A stretch of 64,000 bases of DNA from contig JAPYMA010000898.1 of the NCBI GenBank assembly GCA_035041965.1, positions 186,001-250,000 on the forward strand, given 5' to 3'. The notes under the pieces were generated by a model. It was not told the DNA's origin. It made no database searches and saw only the letters and a program-made list of their open reading frames with translations. The position numbers and the translations under genes were made by a program. This document shows, piece by piece, positions 1 through 13,810 of this stretch. This stretch comes from Anisakis pegreffii (taxonomy: Eukaryota > Nematoda > Chromadorea > Rhabditida > Anisakidae). The number at the start of each line of letters is the position of its first letter. Position 1 is the first letter of the stretch.

Positions 1-1878
1 ATGTTTATAGATGATCATTTCACTCTGTTGTTGCTGCTGCTGTCACTGTCAGCATTTTTATCAGTGATTCATGCTATCAGCAAGTTGCTATTTGACGTTA
101 TCATTGATGTGCTGATCAGCGTTTTTATCAGTCCCGGCGTTGTGAGTGAGTAATAAATGTTGCGAAAAATACAAGTACACTACAAGCCACTACATCTTAA
201 TCTGGTACTATTTTTCAAGATAAGCTATTGATTATGATCAAGTTAGATCAACGGCAACGCAAATCATCTATGATAAGGTCGCATCGGGGGTTGAATCGAG
301 TTTGGAGGCCTGTAAGGCCGAACAATCCGAAAAGTGGAGGATAGGTCGGGCTTCCAACAGTAAGGGATAGGGATGACTGATTGCTTTCCGGCAACGATCT
401 ATTTCTAACTGTAAGCCGAAAAACCAATGGAATTGATAATCCCAACGGTGATAGCAGTAGTAATAAGTGATTTTCCGAGACTGTAGTTCCCGATCCCGAT
501 GGTAGGAAGTAGAGTCGGGGTCTCAGACGCCTCCGAACACTCGGAAGTGTTCAGGGTATCTCCAAAGCAACTCCAATCTTTAATTCTCATTTGTGCATAT
601 GATATATCCATGTATAATATCTCCGGTGTGCATGGTTTATCCGTGCGTTGGTACTGATATTCTTCTTAATATTGCAATAATTTCTTTTGATAGTATCAGT
701 AATATCATAGGATATCGTTAAGTGAACATTTCAGTGTTGATATCGTTATTGTCACATCGCTCTTTGGATTGTCCACTCAATCGCTTTTGTATGATTCATT
801 TGGTCATTTTGTCAGAAATCATCACTTTGCTGTTCATTAATGCTTTCATATGATATCACATCGCAAAATCGTCTATGCGAGTTGTAATTTTCTTAGCTAG
901 ATGATAACTGATACGATATGTTCATCATTGTTATTCTTATGTTCAATGATTTTGTTGTTATTGTTTTAGCTATCGTAGCAGTTCGTCTCATCACTGCCAA
1001 TGATATGAGGATATCGTAGGATTTATAGAGGTAATCGCCATTATTCAGAGCTTATCACTGTTGCGATTATTCCATTGTGTCTTGACTTGAAAACAAGTCG
1101 AAAAACAGTATCAGATAACTTCTTATTGACGAAATAAATCATCTTTGATTTGTGTATGCTTTAATGTAATGGATTGAGATTGATGATTTGTGTGGGCTGT
1201 GATATAATGAACTGATAGTGATAGATCAGTTTTATTTATGTATCTCTTTTAATCGCAACGTGGTTTGCATTTTTTATCGCCATGTGGTTTCACTTTGCTC
1301 ATTGTAAGCTTATTGATAATGTTGGTATCAGTATGTACCTTTCGATATCGCTTTGCTATCTTATTTTATCATTGATTTATCAGTGTTATCGTGAGTTAAC
1401 TGCTTTATCCTCTAGATCGCTATATTAAGATTATCATTATCCTGTTGTAATTGATTGGGTTTTTATACAGTTTGAATTTCAGAGTCAAAATTGATAAATG
1501 AATGCGTGAGCAATACTTGTCAGGCATTTCGAGTTTATGATCTATCTACAGGAACGGGGAACCAATTTTAGTGGAACTACTAATAAGATTTGAACGATCG
1601 CTTCAGAAGGATTCTGATTGCGCTCTTGAACTCAATATTTGGCTGTATTTAATTCTGTGAAGCTGAACATTTGGCGCTGATGACATAAAGTCTACAATAC
1701 AACGCCAGCCAGCATCTACACGCAACTGAACGAGTAGATCCCATTACTGCTGCTAAGCAAATCGATCCATCAGAAGGTTTAACTTGATCTCATCTTGAAC
1801 ATTTTATATCAGAGCAGCACTTTGATCTGCTTGAATCAGATTAAAGTTGCCCACTCATTGGACACTGCGTTCTCCTAG
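1..1878. other. Non-coding 5' flank of the M13 peptidase gene
   Basis: AT-rich sequence with no exon-like open frame that I can join to anything by splice sites. Short open frames on the minus strand around 250-610 have no recognisable domain or flanking splice sites. The region presumably holds the promoter of the downstream peptidase gene, but I see no specific site I can support. Confidence 0.5.
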
Positions 1879-4800
1879 ATGCCAAATTTTCATCCGTCTG
1901 AATTTGTGCATCTCAGGATGCCGAACAATGACAGTCACGTTCAGTTGATTACTATGGGACATGCGAATGATGCTTCGACTGCAACCACACCGAGGTTTCA
2001 ATAATTCGTTGATCTTTTGAAATTTTTCGTCGCTTATTTTTTTCGAATCTCTTTCGATTCATTTTGACGTCTTTCGTTTAATTCGTTTTGAATGTTGCGT
2101 TGATATTGTTTAATTTTTGTCCACATTCCATCTGCTGCTGGCGATCATTGATGAATTCTGTCGATTTATCGGAAAAAATTTTGCAGCCACATCAATTTAT
2201 TTCTGTAGAGAAAGATGAAAGGACAAGCTTTTTCCATTCTGCAATATTAAATATGACATAATCACGAAAGTGTGCTAAGAATTCAAATACTATTAATGAT
2301 TTCGTATGAATATCATTAATGTGTGCACGTACGAATGATGTTAAGCACAGTTGACGTTTTCAATGTAATCCGATAGAAAGTACATCATTCATTCAGATAG
2401 CGCTACTTAGGCAGACAAATGCTTCTTTGATTATAATCATACTAATTCTAATCAATGAATAATGTTGGATCTGCATCGTGAATCAAAAATCAGACATTAC
2501 CCACTTACCATCGTCATGTTTACTGATTTATTTGCACGAGGAATCCAGCTGTACACGATCACATGTGTTTGTTTATTTCGCTGATTGTATCAGTTGATGA
2601 CAAGTACAAGCAGCACTTAAGATTAGAGCTGATCGATGAACTGAACGAAAGATAAACTGAAAGTGCGATTTCTCATCTTTGAATCTTTCCTGATGTCATT
2701 TGACTTCATCAGAGAATATGAACAATCTAGCGGGTTTTGATTTTCATTGCAATTTGATAACATTCTACGAAGATTTTCGTGAAAATTTCCGTGGTTTTTG
2801 AGTAAGACAGAAGAATGTTCGTAGTGTATCCGCATGAAATTTGTTACCCTTCAATGGATTACTTCAAATTGAAATTGATTTCATTTCCGTTCGATAGACG
2901 AATTTGACTGATTTTTTGAGAATCGCGAAGAAATATATTCGAGAATTCGATGAATCAAAAAGAGTCAGTCATACGGGAACTTGAAATCATATCAAAATCG
3001 TACGTGTATTCTGAATTCGCTGGATTTCCGAATAAAAGTAGCTAGATAAAGTAACAGGCAATCATCCATGCACTCGCTCTCAATCTCTGTTTCTCTTGTT
3101 CTTTCAGTGTCTCTTCACACTCTCATTCTCTGTCTCTCACCGTTCTTCACAACGAACACTTCAGTAGTGAATGCCATCAATTATGAATAAATTTGAATAG
3201 GAATCTATGTAATCATTGAAAAGGACAAATTTTTTGATTCCAGAAAAATTAATCAATAGGAATTGGAGTATTCTATGAAACTGATATTGTTGTTTGAAAT
3301 TGAAACTGAAAATTACGTTTTGAAATGAACAAATGCATAGAAAATGGAACAAAATTCATCATACGAACTGGGGAATTTTTAAAATATCCAAAATTTCGAT
3401 CCTTTTGAATAAATTTTCTTTTTCAGTGAATCTCCAGTATTCTCGGATCCAACGCAGTCACGTTATGCCGAAGCCACATCAAGCAATGACTTACCCACTC
3501 CACCGAGAATCGCCTACAAGACGGCCGGTGGCAAATCTGTTTTTCAGGTAATTTCCATTTTTCAGTTTCTGAATTTGTTTGGATTTTTCAGTTTGTCTGA
3601 AAATTTTGAATACGTCTTTAACTTTTCTGCGAGGAAATTTTCCAATTTCTAAGCGTTTTCGTTCACTTCTCCATCGATTCTCTGCATTGATCCGTCCAAC
3701 TGTAATAACTGATTGCGTTTATCTCCTACGTGAGAATATCTCACCAAATCTACGCGTGAATGAAACACATTCTTGAGAAAATTTCTCGACGAGTGTAACT
3801 GAGTAATTTAACGAAAAAATTCAACATTTTCCACTCAAATCCCTCTTCCTTCAAGTAAACGCTCAGAATATCGTTCACAATCTATTCAATATTATTTCAT
3901 TGCGCTGCGATTCGTTCGTTTGTTCGTTTTGTGGATATTGCGATGGCAATTTTAATTGTCATTTTGTTTCTATGTCAATTGACTGACTACTCAAGCGATT
4001 GCTGTTCGAAGAATTTGATTGAAGTAATTGCTTTTTGAATGACCATCCTCAATGGTACTTCACTGTTTGAGTGATTGAGCATGAAAAAATTGAACGAATT
4101 TGCTCATGTTCATCGTTAAATCATACATATTGGAGAATACAAATTGACTGCTGCTTCATGCAATCACAGTCCTTAATGCTTCATTCTTATCACAGACCAA
4201 TCCAAATTGCCATTTCACAACGCAATGATAGTCGTTGTCCTCTTTTAAGTGATATTTAACGGATATCCACATGCATTTCATTCCTTCCTCGGCTTCACAG
4301 TCATTTCTTCCCATTGAAATCTGCAATCTCCAACGCTTTATTGCTTAATTGTAAGAGCTGATTTGAACATTCTCTCGAATATGACAGTTTAGTTAGTGGT
4401 TGAATGTTCTTGTTATTACTACCAAGGCGATAGTTCAGAGAGAGAAGATGTAGCCGATAGTTTGAGGTAATCAGATTAAAATCATGGGAGCCATATTTCG
4501 CTGCTGCTGGTTCCACTAGTTTCTGCCTATGTACGGCGTTTTTTTAAGTCATTCATATAAGAAAGACTTATTGGAACAACGAGCGAACGAATCGCCGTTA
4601 CTCTTTGCTCACAGTTTCGAGTCGTCATTGGCCGAAGTCGGTTTCAAGTTTCAAATTTCAGACTTGAAATGGTGCAATTTCAAGTAGAAAATATTTGAAA
4701 TGCAAGGAATTCACTCTTAATTCGTAATCTTTTGCTCTACGTGATTCCAATGAAATTGTTCCGATAAGTTTAGTCAAATTCAGAACAGAGTTTACAAAGT

Positions 4801-7800
4801 TGTACCATTTGAGATTAACGTAATCTGTGTGTATGGGATAAGATGTATGTATGTTTGAATGAATGGATGATATCGCAATATATGGGCTACTTGCTCTATT
4901 TATCTTCAAAGCATATCTCCCAGATGTTATATGTAGGTCATTATGCAACTCTTTGAAGAATGTCTCATTCAAATACTCCTCTTACTTTCTCTTCGAATTG
5001 TGATGTATCATTGAATTTCAGTGATTAAATAATGTAAATGTTTTATCCTCATCGTAATTTCTGTTTGTTGTTATTTCTGTGCGCAATTTCACCTTTCTCA
5101 TCGCTGTTATATGACAAATCCAACTTCATCCGAAGAGAAAACCAAAGGAAAATTGATCTAAAACGATTGCATTTGCAAACATTTACAAAATAAACGCTCA
5201 TATTTACCTTTAATGTAACTCGTCAAGTTCTCTTTCCTCATTTTCTGGAACATATTCATAATGAGAAACATCGAAATATTTAGTCATTTGAATCTAATGT
5301 CACCGATTTCTAAGCTTTTTGAGATTTATACTCTCCATTTGAAGCATCATCATTATTCTCCGGATCTATTGTTCTTATTTAGAGATCCATCCGTTCGAAG
5401 CTAAATTCAATCGAATCCGAATGTTGTCAGAGGAATTTTGATCGTGAGCAAACAGTTTTTGATCCAGTTACTATAATCGTCGATCACATAATAAATTGTA
5501 CATAAAATGCATTGTGGACTGAACTGTACACAGTTCAGAATGCATTGTGGACTGTTGACCACGTTTAATCTTTTACTATTGTTCTTATATGTCTTATAAA
5601 TCTGTCTTATAGATTTCTAAAAACTTCATACATTCTTGAGAAATGTTCTGCGAAGTTCGTGAAATTGCATAATATTTCTATTTGCTATTCCATATTAACA
5701 AATTTTCAAATTTCAATCCATTGTTATTTTGCCCATTATTGACAGCAGACACAATAATAATAATAATTTGAATGAGAATTCCAGTCCATTTGTTTTGGTC
5801 TCGTGAAAACCGTTTATGAGTTAGAATTCTTCATGAATTCTTGAGAATTCATTCGTTGCCCAGCGAGTTTGCTCATGTTCGAAGTACTTAAAAGGCGAAG
5901 AGAAACAGAGAATGAGAAATAAAAAGAGTACGATAACGCGAGAGAAACAGAGAATGAGAAATGAAAAGAGACCCAAGAAACGAGAGAAACAAAGAATGAG
6001 AGCGCATTGAATGAAATGATACTGAATCCGATCTGTATTATAATTTCTGGATTTAAAACTTGACTTTGATAATATTTTATCAGAATATAGTATAATGTAA
6101 CCTTGAATGTCATTATATAATCCAGGCAAGAGCTATTTTGATCAAGAGTAACTCGTGAGTGTCGACATGATCTTATGTTTATTTGCATTTTTTGTAAAAC
6201 AATCCTATTGGATTGGTATATTCAAATAGCACAAAATCAAGTGTTTGCACTCTGTAAAAATAAATTTACATAAGAAGACGCTTCAAATTACATTTTGGCT
6301 GGATTGTAGTTTTGAGTGGTATTCAAGTGAAACGAGGTCAATTCTCTCTTATTTTCCTGAACTGATGCGCACGTTCTAACGTATTCTTTAGTCTTATCTC
6401 TCGAGAACTCGAAAACAATGACAACAGTGCTGAAAACACTGGAAAATACAAAAAAACGTTGTGAAATTTGAAATCCAACAAGTAAAAAGTAAAAAATTCG
6501 TGAATGTTTTGAGGTTTCATAGATTTTGCATTAGTCACTCAATAGGGTTTTCTTTTCAGGTAAACTGAACACAATATCTTTCAATTTAAAAGTCAGTGAC
6601 GCGGCTAATTGTTTCACATTTTCGTCTATACAAAAGCAAATTCGCCTCGGTATCTTTGTCGTCATCAAATGAGAAATTCTTTTTTTTCTCAAGTCTATCT
6701 TATGACTCAAATTTGTTGTAAATGAAACGACTCGTCACAGACTACAACAACAATCTAAGCTGGCTGCATCATTACCTATGCTTAAAGCTAACTACAACCT
6801 AACCACACGTCCCAAGTTTGTTTCGGTCTTTGAGCCTCAATTGATTCAGTTAACTTTAACAAATACATTGGTGAAGGAATAAGACTTCAAAAAAAAAAAG
6901 GAGGAAAAGCACAGTCGTTCCACAAAAAATTCGTAATTTTATTGAATTCTTCGAAAAGAGTTTTATTTCCTCATTGAATTTGTTAAAGACAACCAACAAA
7001 CTAATGTTACGTAAAAATTTCAATGGTTCTGAAAATGAGACATTTTTCGGCCGATTTGTTTCATCGCACACATTAGAAAGTGTTCTTCGTTTAAAATTGA
7101 AATATTCCGCTTCTTTTCTAACAACAGTTACTTGCTTACTCAAATTACTGTCTGCTTTAGAAAATAGAAAATGCAATTTCCAAACCTTCTTCTTCAAACA
7201 AGCCCATTGCTCCTCTCATTTTTGTTCCATCCTCAATTGTAATCTCACTGTCAGCGCTCCTCTGCCCCATTCCATGTTAAGATTCAACGAAATCGCCTGC
7301 TCGTACAAAGTCATTTCAAGTCATCCAATCAGATGAATTCGGTGCCGTGTGCAATTCAATAATCTAAATATTGTTTGACGTGCGATTTCCTTGAATAACT
7401 CTAAATCGAATAGAAACGTAATTTCGGTGCAAATTTGCAACTGATTGTGAGATAAATGAATTTCAGTGGTTTCGAAGGAGGAGTTCATTGGAGAAACTTC
7501 TCCTTTTCTTGACAATTCTACTCGCAATGCTTCTCATCATAGCGCTTTGTTTATTGTCACGATTTGATCAGAATTTTGGTTAGTGATCTGATTCATTCAT
7601 TCATTTGTTATTTGTTATCTTACGTTGAATAATGCGACAGATTCCGAGATTAATTGAAGTATAATTGATTAAAAACTTTGATTTCTTACCAACAAATTTA
7701 TCATTTTCGTAAACCATCAATCAACAGAACGAGGCAGATTCAGTCTGAAGTTAAAAAAATCACAAGTTTTCTATTTGTTGAGAATATAAGTGTCATGATT

Positions 7801-10800
7801 TTAAATGAAATAATCTATCTCATTGTATTTATCCTTACCTCATCTCATTGTCAGCACATCCTTCTTCGTCGTCCTCTCCGTTGCCCTCATCAACAACTCC
7901 GGATAAAATCCGGAAGGAAGGCACAAAACTGCGGAAGGATGACTCTCCAGAACCTGTCATAATAACAACTACTGCGTCTGCAAAACCCATAAAATCTCCT
8001 GATGAAATTGCACCGAATGATCGAATATGTGATACAAAAGGATGCGTGATGGCAGCGAATCACTTGGTTAGTTGATGGATCTTGAGAATTGATAAAGATA
8101 ATGATATCAGTGATAAAAATCAGAGCTGATGATAGCAGACTGATAATGATAGTAATGATAATTGTGATAATGATATCAAAAAGAAAATCGTACTGATTAA
8201 AATAGTAACGACAGTAACAAATTCAGTTGATGGCCATCAATACGTCAGTGGATCCGTGTGATAATTTCTATGAGTACGCTTGTGGTCAGTGGAATCGGGA
8301 CCATCCGATACCGGACGATATGTCTGCCTATGGGACGTTTGCGTATGTGCGAGAAAATGTCCGTCAGCAAATGAGAGGTGAGATTAGGCTAATAATGCGC
8401 AGTGCGAGTTTATTCAGTGCGAAATGTTGAGAAGACTGCTTGATCAAAAAATTTTTTGTTTGCTTGTATGAGAATTTTAAAAAGATTTTGGATTATTTGT
8501 TGGATTATTTGGAGGGAATAATTTTCAGCTGAATTTTTCTGATTTTTTCAGTGTTATTTGAGTCGGATTCACCGACAACATCGAAATCGATTGGTATGAC
8601 GAGAATCGCCTATAGAACTTGCATGAATACGAGTGAGCTGGAGGCACGGAAATCAAGGTTCTTCTTTGTTGTAATTTGCAGTTATTGGTCACAAAAATAT
8701 TTTTTTTAGCGAACTAGGTATTAGCGGAGTTACTTTTTTCAATGAATCGTTCATACCTGTTTAATTTCTTAATTGTTTATTGAACGATCTTTAATTGTTT
8801 ATCTCTCAATTGTTTATTTATCCGTTTATTGTTTATCATGTTAGGCAGTTGCTGAGCGCATTGGATTCGCTGGGAAATTGGCCTTTGTTGACACCGAACG
8901 CGTGGAATCGAAGTGCTTTCGATCTCACCTCATTGCTGGCAATGGCAAAACGCAATTACGGAAATGAGATCTTCTTCCAAGTTTACGTTTATGCAGATGC
9001 TAAGAACACAACCAAAAACACGCTTTATGTTCGTTTCTTGTTCATTTCCTTGAAATGGTTTTGTAGGGATATTTCTCGAAAATGCTCAATGTATTGTATT
9101 CCCATATAAAGATTCTTTCAGAATTCACTGCATTCCAACGTGCAGATTTAGAATCTTTCAGAATTCCATGTACAGATTCTTTCAGACTTTCACAGTTTCG
9201 TGGGAGTTTGTTGCTGAATTTCGATAGAATATTATGATCAGCCGAATGTTACAGTCAATTTTGATTGAAATGATCGTGAGCATTTTTTGAAACGTGCGAT
9301 AAATGTTAAGGAATTGATTTAAAGAATATCCATCTATCTGTTTTACCTGTATCAATTTTGGTAAAACCGTTTCAGTTATCAATTGTTTGGGTGAAGTTAA
9401 TATGTGAAATTAATAAATATGTAAGTGTTGCAGATCGATCAGGGGATGTTGAGTTTGGGTCGTGGTTCGCGAGATTATTATCTGAACACGACGATGTTCG
9501 CGAATCATTTGGCAGCTTTTAAGAAGTATCAACACGAAATCGTGAAATTGTTGCTGCATGATGCAAACACAACACGGAATGAGGCTGATTTGCAAGCTGA
9601 TTTGGATGAAATTCTTGAATTTGAAAAGAAATTTGCAACGGTACTCTCAATTTCTTGTTGTTGGTTAAGAGAATTGTTGTCTGAATATGTTGAATTCTTT
9701 TGGAAATGTGAACATTTTTCTTTCGAGATTTGAAAATTCTCTCAATTTGGAACAAAAGATTCATTTGAAAAGTGGAAAATTTTTGGAAAATAAGAAGAAT
9801 TTTTGTTTATTGGAATGTCATTTTGCGATCTTTGCTGCAGATCATTGTACCTGAAGACGATCGACGTAACAATACACGAATGTATAATAAGCGGAAAGTG
9901 GCGGATTTCTACAAAATGATGCCTCAGGTTGATCGATCACTCGACCTTGTCTCTTTCTCATTTCTGATCGAATTCATCCAGAGTTTTTCCTGATTATCCA
10001 TCTGAATTGAATTTTTTAGCATTTTCATTTTGTTTCAGATCGACTGGGTTCGATATTTCCATATGATAATGCCCGCAGATCTGCATAAAATGATCCATAA
10101 TAATACTGAAGTGATCGCGTGTGAGATTGAGTTCTTATTGAAAACTGCAAAGTTGTTGGACACGATTGAAAATCGAGTCAAAGCCAATTATATCATATGG
10201 CGTATCGTTCATTCTTGGGTGAAAATTCTGGACACTCGTTTCGAAGATATTAAACAGGTATCGATACAGTCGTTTCGAAGAACGATTTCGATCACATTCA
10301 TTAGAAATATGTCTCCAATTTATCGCTGAAGTAACTTCAAACTGAACTGTAAATGATTACTCTTAAGGACTAGATTTACTCTTAATTACTGAGAGATTAA
10401 AGTGACTTTGTTATAAGATTCTTAGCGAAGCCTCATGAATTGTATTACTTTTTTGGTTTTTGTTTGACAATTTTTTATTGGTTAAGTGTTAAAACTGTAA
10501 TGATTTTTATTCACATCGTATTGGTTAAGAGAAAGGTTTTTTTGCGTTTATTTGATATTTGTTAACATTTTCACAATTGGACAAAATGTTTTTTAAGGAT
10601 CTGTTGCGTGTGATGACTGGCCAACAAACGAAATCGCCACGTTGGAAAGAATGCGCACAAGGGCCGACGACTCTGCTGCCGTTAGCTGCCGGAGCGTTGT
10701 ATATTCGAGAGCATTTCGACTCGACTGATAAAAAAGAGGCATTGGTATGTGATTACGATGATATTAAGGAAATCTTATCGATGACAGTAAAATCAGTGAT

Positions 10801-13417
10801 AAATTCCCTTGTTAATGTTAATTTCATTCGAATTTTTCAGGAAATGATCGCCAATCTGCGTGAAGCTTTCAAAGAACTGGTTGACAAGAACGATTGGATG
10901 GATAAAGCGACGAAAAAAGTTGCCATTGAAAAAGTCAGTCATCACTTCAAAAATGCTTAATCCAGAGTCAGGCTGAGCTTCAGTAGGGAGAAATTCTTAG
11001 GAAATGAGAACGCCTTGTGCACATTAATGGACTGCAGACAGAGCGATTTTCGCTGCTTTACCGTGCGATTTTTCAGTGAATTTTGCGTAGAACTGTACGA
11101 AAATTATTGACTTTCGTACGAAAATCTTCAGCAAATAACCGTTTTTCTTCTTGGATTATGTTTGAATGTGTTTCAGGCCGAAGGAATGATCAATCACATC
11201 GGATATCCGGATTTCATTAATAATGACACAGCCTTGGATGAACATTATAAGCGGGTTAGTCGATTGTTGTTGTTGGTGGTGGAATTTGTTACATTCACTG
11301 CAAAATTCAGTGTATTTTCATTGGAATTGAGCACTTATCTTCATAAAAAATGTTTGAATTACATAAGAATTTTCGAGATTTTCATTGATTTTCGCTTATG
11401 AGTGTATTGATTTCAGCAGGAAGTTTTCAAAACATGAATTTTCAAATGATTTGTTATGTTTCAGCTGGATTTACAAGCATCAGATTCGTATTTTGATTTG
11501 CTTCGAAAGGTGATTCTATGGTCACAGGAGAAAGAATTTATGCGTTTGACGAAAGAGTTTGATAAGTTCGAGTTTGAAGTGAGTCCGGCCGTTGTGAACG
11601 CCTTTTACTCGCCCGAAAAGAACGCACTCAGTAAGCACCGTTCTCGAATTTTATGCGCTTCCTATAAATTTCTCACTCTAGCATATGGAAGAGTCAGTCC
11701 AATTCAATGAATGACAGTGGAGTTTATCTCCGATTGGTTGATTAAACTCGGAAAAAACATTGAATTTTCATCATTACTGAATAGATTTGTGTCGAAGTAT
11801 TCGAAATTTTAGATGCACAGAATTTTTCTTTTCTTTAATTTTGAAAGAAAACTTTTTGCCTTCTGTTGATGCATAATCGCGATATTTTGTTGTTGCAGCA
11901 TTCCCGGCAGGTATTCTGAAGCCACCGTTCTTCAGTGGGCACTACCCAAAGTAAATTTTGATTCACTTATTATTTTTTTGGAATATTATTGTTCTCTTCA
12001 AGTTTTTGGATACTTTTGAGCTATTAGAGAGAAATGAGCTGGATTCTTGAATATTGAAGAGATCGGACAAACCTGCCAGCTGTAGCAAGTTTATTAAGAA
12101 GAATTAGTCCATTGGCGAACCCTAGAAAGAACTGAAACTCTCAAATTCAGGTCAAAAATAGGTTCGAATTGAAATTATTAGTTGATATATCTGATTTATA
12201 TTATTGGGTAACGTTTTTCAGAATGGTGAATTATGGTGCAATCGGTGCGGTAATTGGGCATGAGATCACGCACGGGTTCGATGATCAAGGTTCGCTGTTT
12301 GATCACGATTATTTATTGATTGATTTTCCTGAAAGTTTTCAGAATGCATCAGGAAAGGTTCCCTGGAATATATGGATTCATAAACGTTTGTATGGAAAAT
12401 TTCGAGTAGTTGGGATTATCCAATTTTGAAGCGGATAAATTTTCAGGAAGTCAATTCGATAAAGACGGTAATCTACAGAACTGGTGGAATGCAGACTCAT
12501 ACAGTGGGTTTGCGAAACGCAAAGAGTGCATAATTGATCAATATAGCTCGTATAAAGTTCCAAATACGGATTTTAGAGTGAATGGAAAGTTGACACAAGG
12601 CGAAAATATCGCTGATAATGGTGGAGTGAAAGAGGCTTATAGGGTCTGTGCTGAATTTAAATTCGCGTTTTCTGAATTTGCGATTTGAAAACAATGATCC
12701 ATGAGTGATTCCCGTATGGATCATGAACGATTTCCAATATGTTTGGACATCCTACAAGCATCAGATTCATACTTTGATTTGCTTCGAACGGTGATATTAT
12801 GTTCACAAGAGGAAGAATTTATGCGTTTGACGAAAGAATTTGATAAGTTTGAGTTTGAAGTGAGTCCGTGGAGTATATGGATTCAGTTTCCCTAGAATAT
12901 ATGGAGCATGATTCAATTTTATCGCACGATCACGATTCAACGAGAGGGTTTTGTTGAAAAACGCCTAAAAAAGTTGCAAATTTTAGGCTTACCGAAAGTA
13001 TGTAAAGAAACTCGGACGTGAAGAGCCTCGACTGCCAGGATTTCGTGACTTTTCGAATGATCAAATATTTTTCCTCTCTTATGCGCATGTAAGTCATCAC
13101 TGAATTTTTCTCCCCGGCTCAATTTTCTCTCCTTTCATTTAGAACTCTTCAACTGTTCAAGAACTCACTGAATTTTCGCGAATTTACGAAAATTTTTCGA
13201 AATTTCCAACTAATTTCCAACTTTAAAAGATTGGTTTCAGTTCTGGTGTGGTCATAAAAAGGACGCTGCGGCCGTTCAACACGTTCTAACAGATGAGCAT
13301 AGCCCGGAGATATTTCGTGTCATTGGAGTGCTGTCGAATTTAGACGAGTTTTCACAAGCGTTCCAATGTCCACCTGGAAGTCCGCTGAACCCTGCGCAAA
13401 GGTGTGCGGTATGGTAG
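1879..13417 (+). CDS. Neprilysin-family M13 zinc metallopeptidase (type II membrane protein)
   Basis: Exons by hand: 1879-1994, 3427-3547, 7467-7578, 7855-8066, 8227-8377, 8552-8657, 8845-9028, 9434-9640, 9841-9927, 10039-10257, 10598-10744, 10841-10933, 11177-11254, 11465-11630, 11899-11950, 12222-12289, 12447-12643, 12987-13088, 13241-13417. All phases agree, giving about 864 residues. Order: Ser/Thr/Pro-rich cytoplasmic tail; one membrane segment near residues 89-111 (exon 3); a Ser-rich linker; the M13 N domain starting at [16 protein letters not shown]; then the catalytic domain. NAFY lies near 656, the zinc motif HEITH at about 696-700, and the third ligand Glu in GENIADNGG at about 759. 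The 59-residue spacing from the second His matches human neprilysin. The C-terminus ends CAVW, as M13 enzymes end CxxW. All catalytic residues are present, so an active ectopeptidase cleaving small extracellular peptides is expected. ATG 1918, directly after a CTCAG, is an alternative in-frame start. Nematodes have many M13 paralogs, so I give no symbol. Confidence 0.93.
5506..5555. repeat. 16-bp direct repeat flanking a short palindrome
   Basis: AATGCATTGTGGACTG occurs twice about 34 bp apart, and the sequence between the copies contains the palindromic ACTGAACTGTACACAGTTCAG-like core. It lies in intron 2 of the peptidase gene. No function is inferred. Confidence 0.6.
5899..6000. repeat. 42-bp tandem repeat (about 2.4 copies)
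   Basis: Units begin AGAGAAAC at 5899, 5941 and 5983, an exact 42-bp period, with each unit continuing as purine-rich AGAGAATGAGAAAT-like sequence. The minus-strand open frames here read as repetitive Phe/Ser/Leu-rich peptides because of the repeat and are not genes. Confidence 0.8.
12751..12868 (+). pseudogene. Partial duplicate of M13 peptidase exon 14 inside intron 17
   Basis: This stretch repeats most of exon 14 (about 11470-11587), with clear nucleotide and protein similarity (both read DSYFDLLR and [18 protein letters not shown]). Lys-to-Thr, Trp-to-Cys and Lys-to-Glu changes are visible. It lies in the intron between exons 17 and 18, which already join in frame as AYR|AYRKYV. It lacks the part of exon 14 coding for NAFY. 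The following sequence around 12870-12900 resembles intron sequence near 12355-12380, so the copy may be composite. It is best read as a non-functional exon fragment. Confidence 0.8.
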
Positions 13418-13760
13418 AGGATGGATGGATGGATGGATCTCTGATGTGTGGATAAGTAAAAGCGGACATGTACTTAGTCAAATTGGTCTCGTGTTATTTG
13501 TTTTACTCAACTATTACTACAGTTTACAGTGCATAATCTCAAAATTTTGTGAGTTACACTTCATCTCAATATTGTTTTTGAATAATTCAATAATTGTTTG
13601 CTTTGAACGATTCTCATGATATTATCACAAGATCAACATTAACATTGTTACGATTGCTTCAATGTGAATGGTATTCCAGCAAATGTAATGATGCTGAGGT
13701 CAATATAAACCTATTTTGTATTCATTATTGAACTTACCTTGTACTTATGAGTGTTTATGT

Positions 13761-13810
13761 GATGTCCTTATGAAATAATTGACATTTGTTAATTATTTCA
13801 TGAGGACATC
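13761..13810. repeat. 20-bp-stem inverted repeat
   Basis: Arms at 13761-13780 and 13791-13810 are complementary with one mismatch around a 10-nt loop. It lies about 340 bp beyond the peptidase stop codon, in the 3' flank or UTR. It could be a small foldback element or a 3'-end RNA hairpin. The sequence alone does not decide. Confidence 0.75.

Larger units (their letters stand above)
3548..7466. other. Long intron 2 of the M13 peptidase gene
   Basis: A 3.9 kb intron between the cytoplasmic-tail exon and the membrane-segment exon. It holds a 42-bp tandem repeat (5899-6000) and a small direct repeat with a palindrome near 5506-5555. Several open frames of 60-124 codons on both strands have no domain, no consistent splice sites and AT-driven composition. 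I regard them as chance. Confidence 0.6.

Noticed and set aside
4658..4972. 104-codon minus-strand open frame in intron 2 of the peptidase gene
   Set aside because: No domain, no signal peptide and no splice partner. Composition is as expected for a chance frame in AT-rich intron sequence.
5814..6188. 124-codon Phe/Ser-rich minus-strand frame
   Set aside because: It is generated by the 42-bp purine-rich tandem repeat.
6974..7336. 120-codon plus-strand frame just upstream of the membrane-segment exon
   Set aside because: The exon chain skips it with correct phase, overlapping frames are open on the other strand, and no domain is visible.
12701..12895. Use of the exon 14 copy as a cassette exon of the peptidase
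   Set aside because: Any acceptor close to the copy gives an early stop in the required phase, and exons 17 and 18 join perfectly without it.
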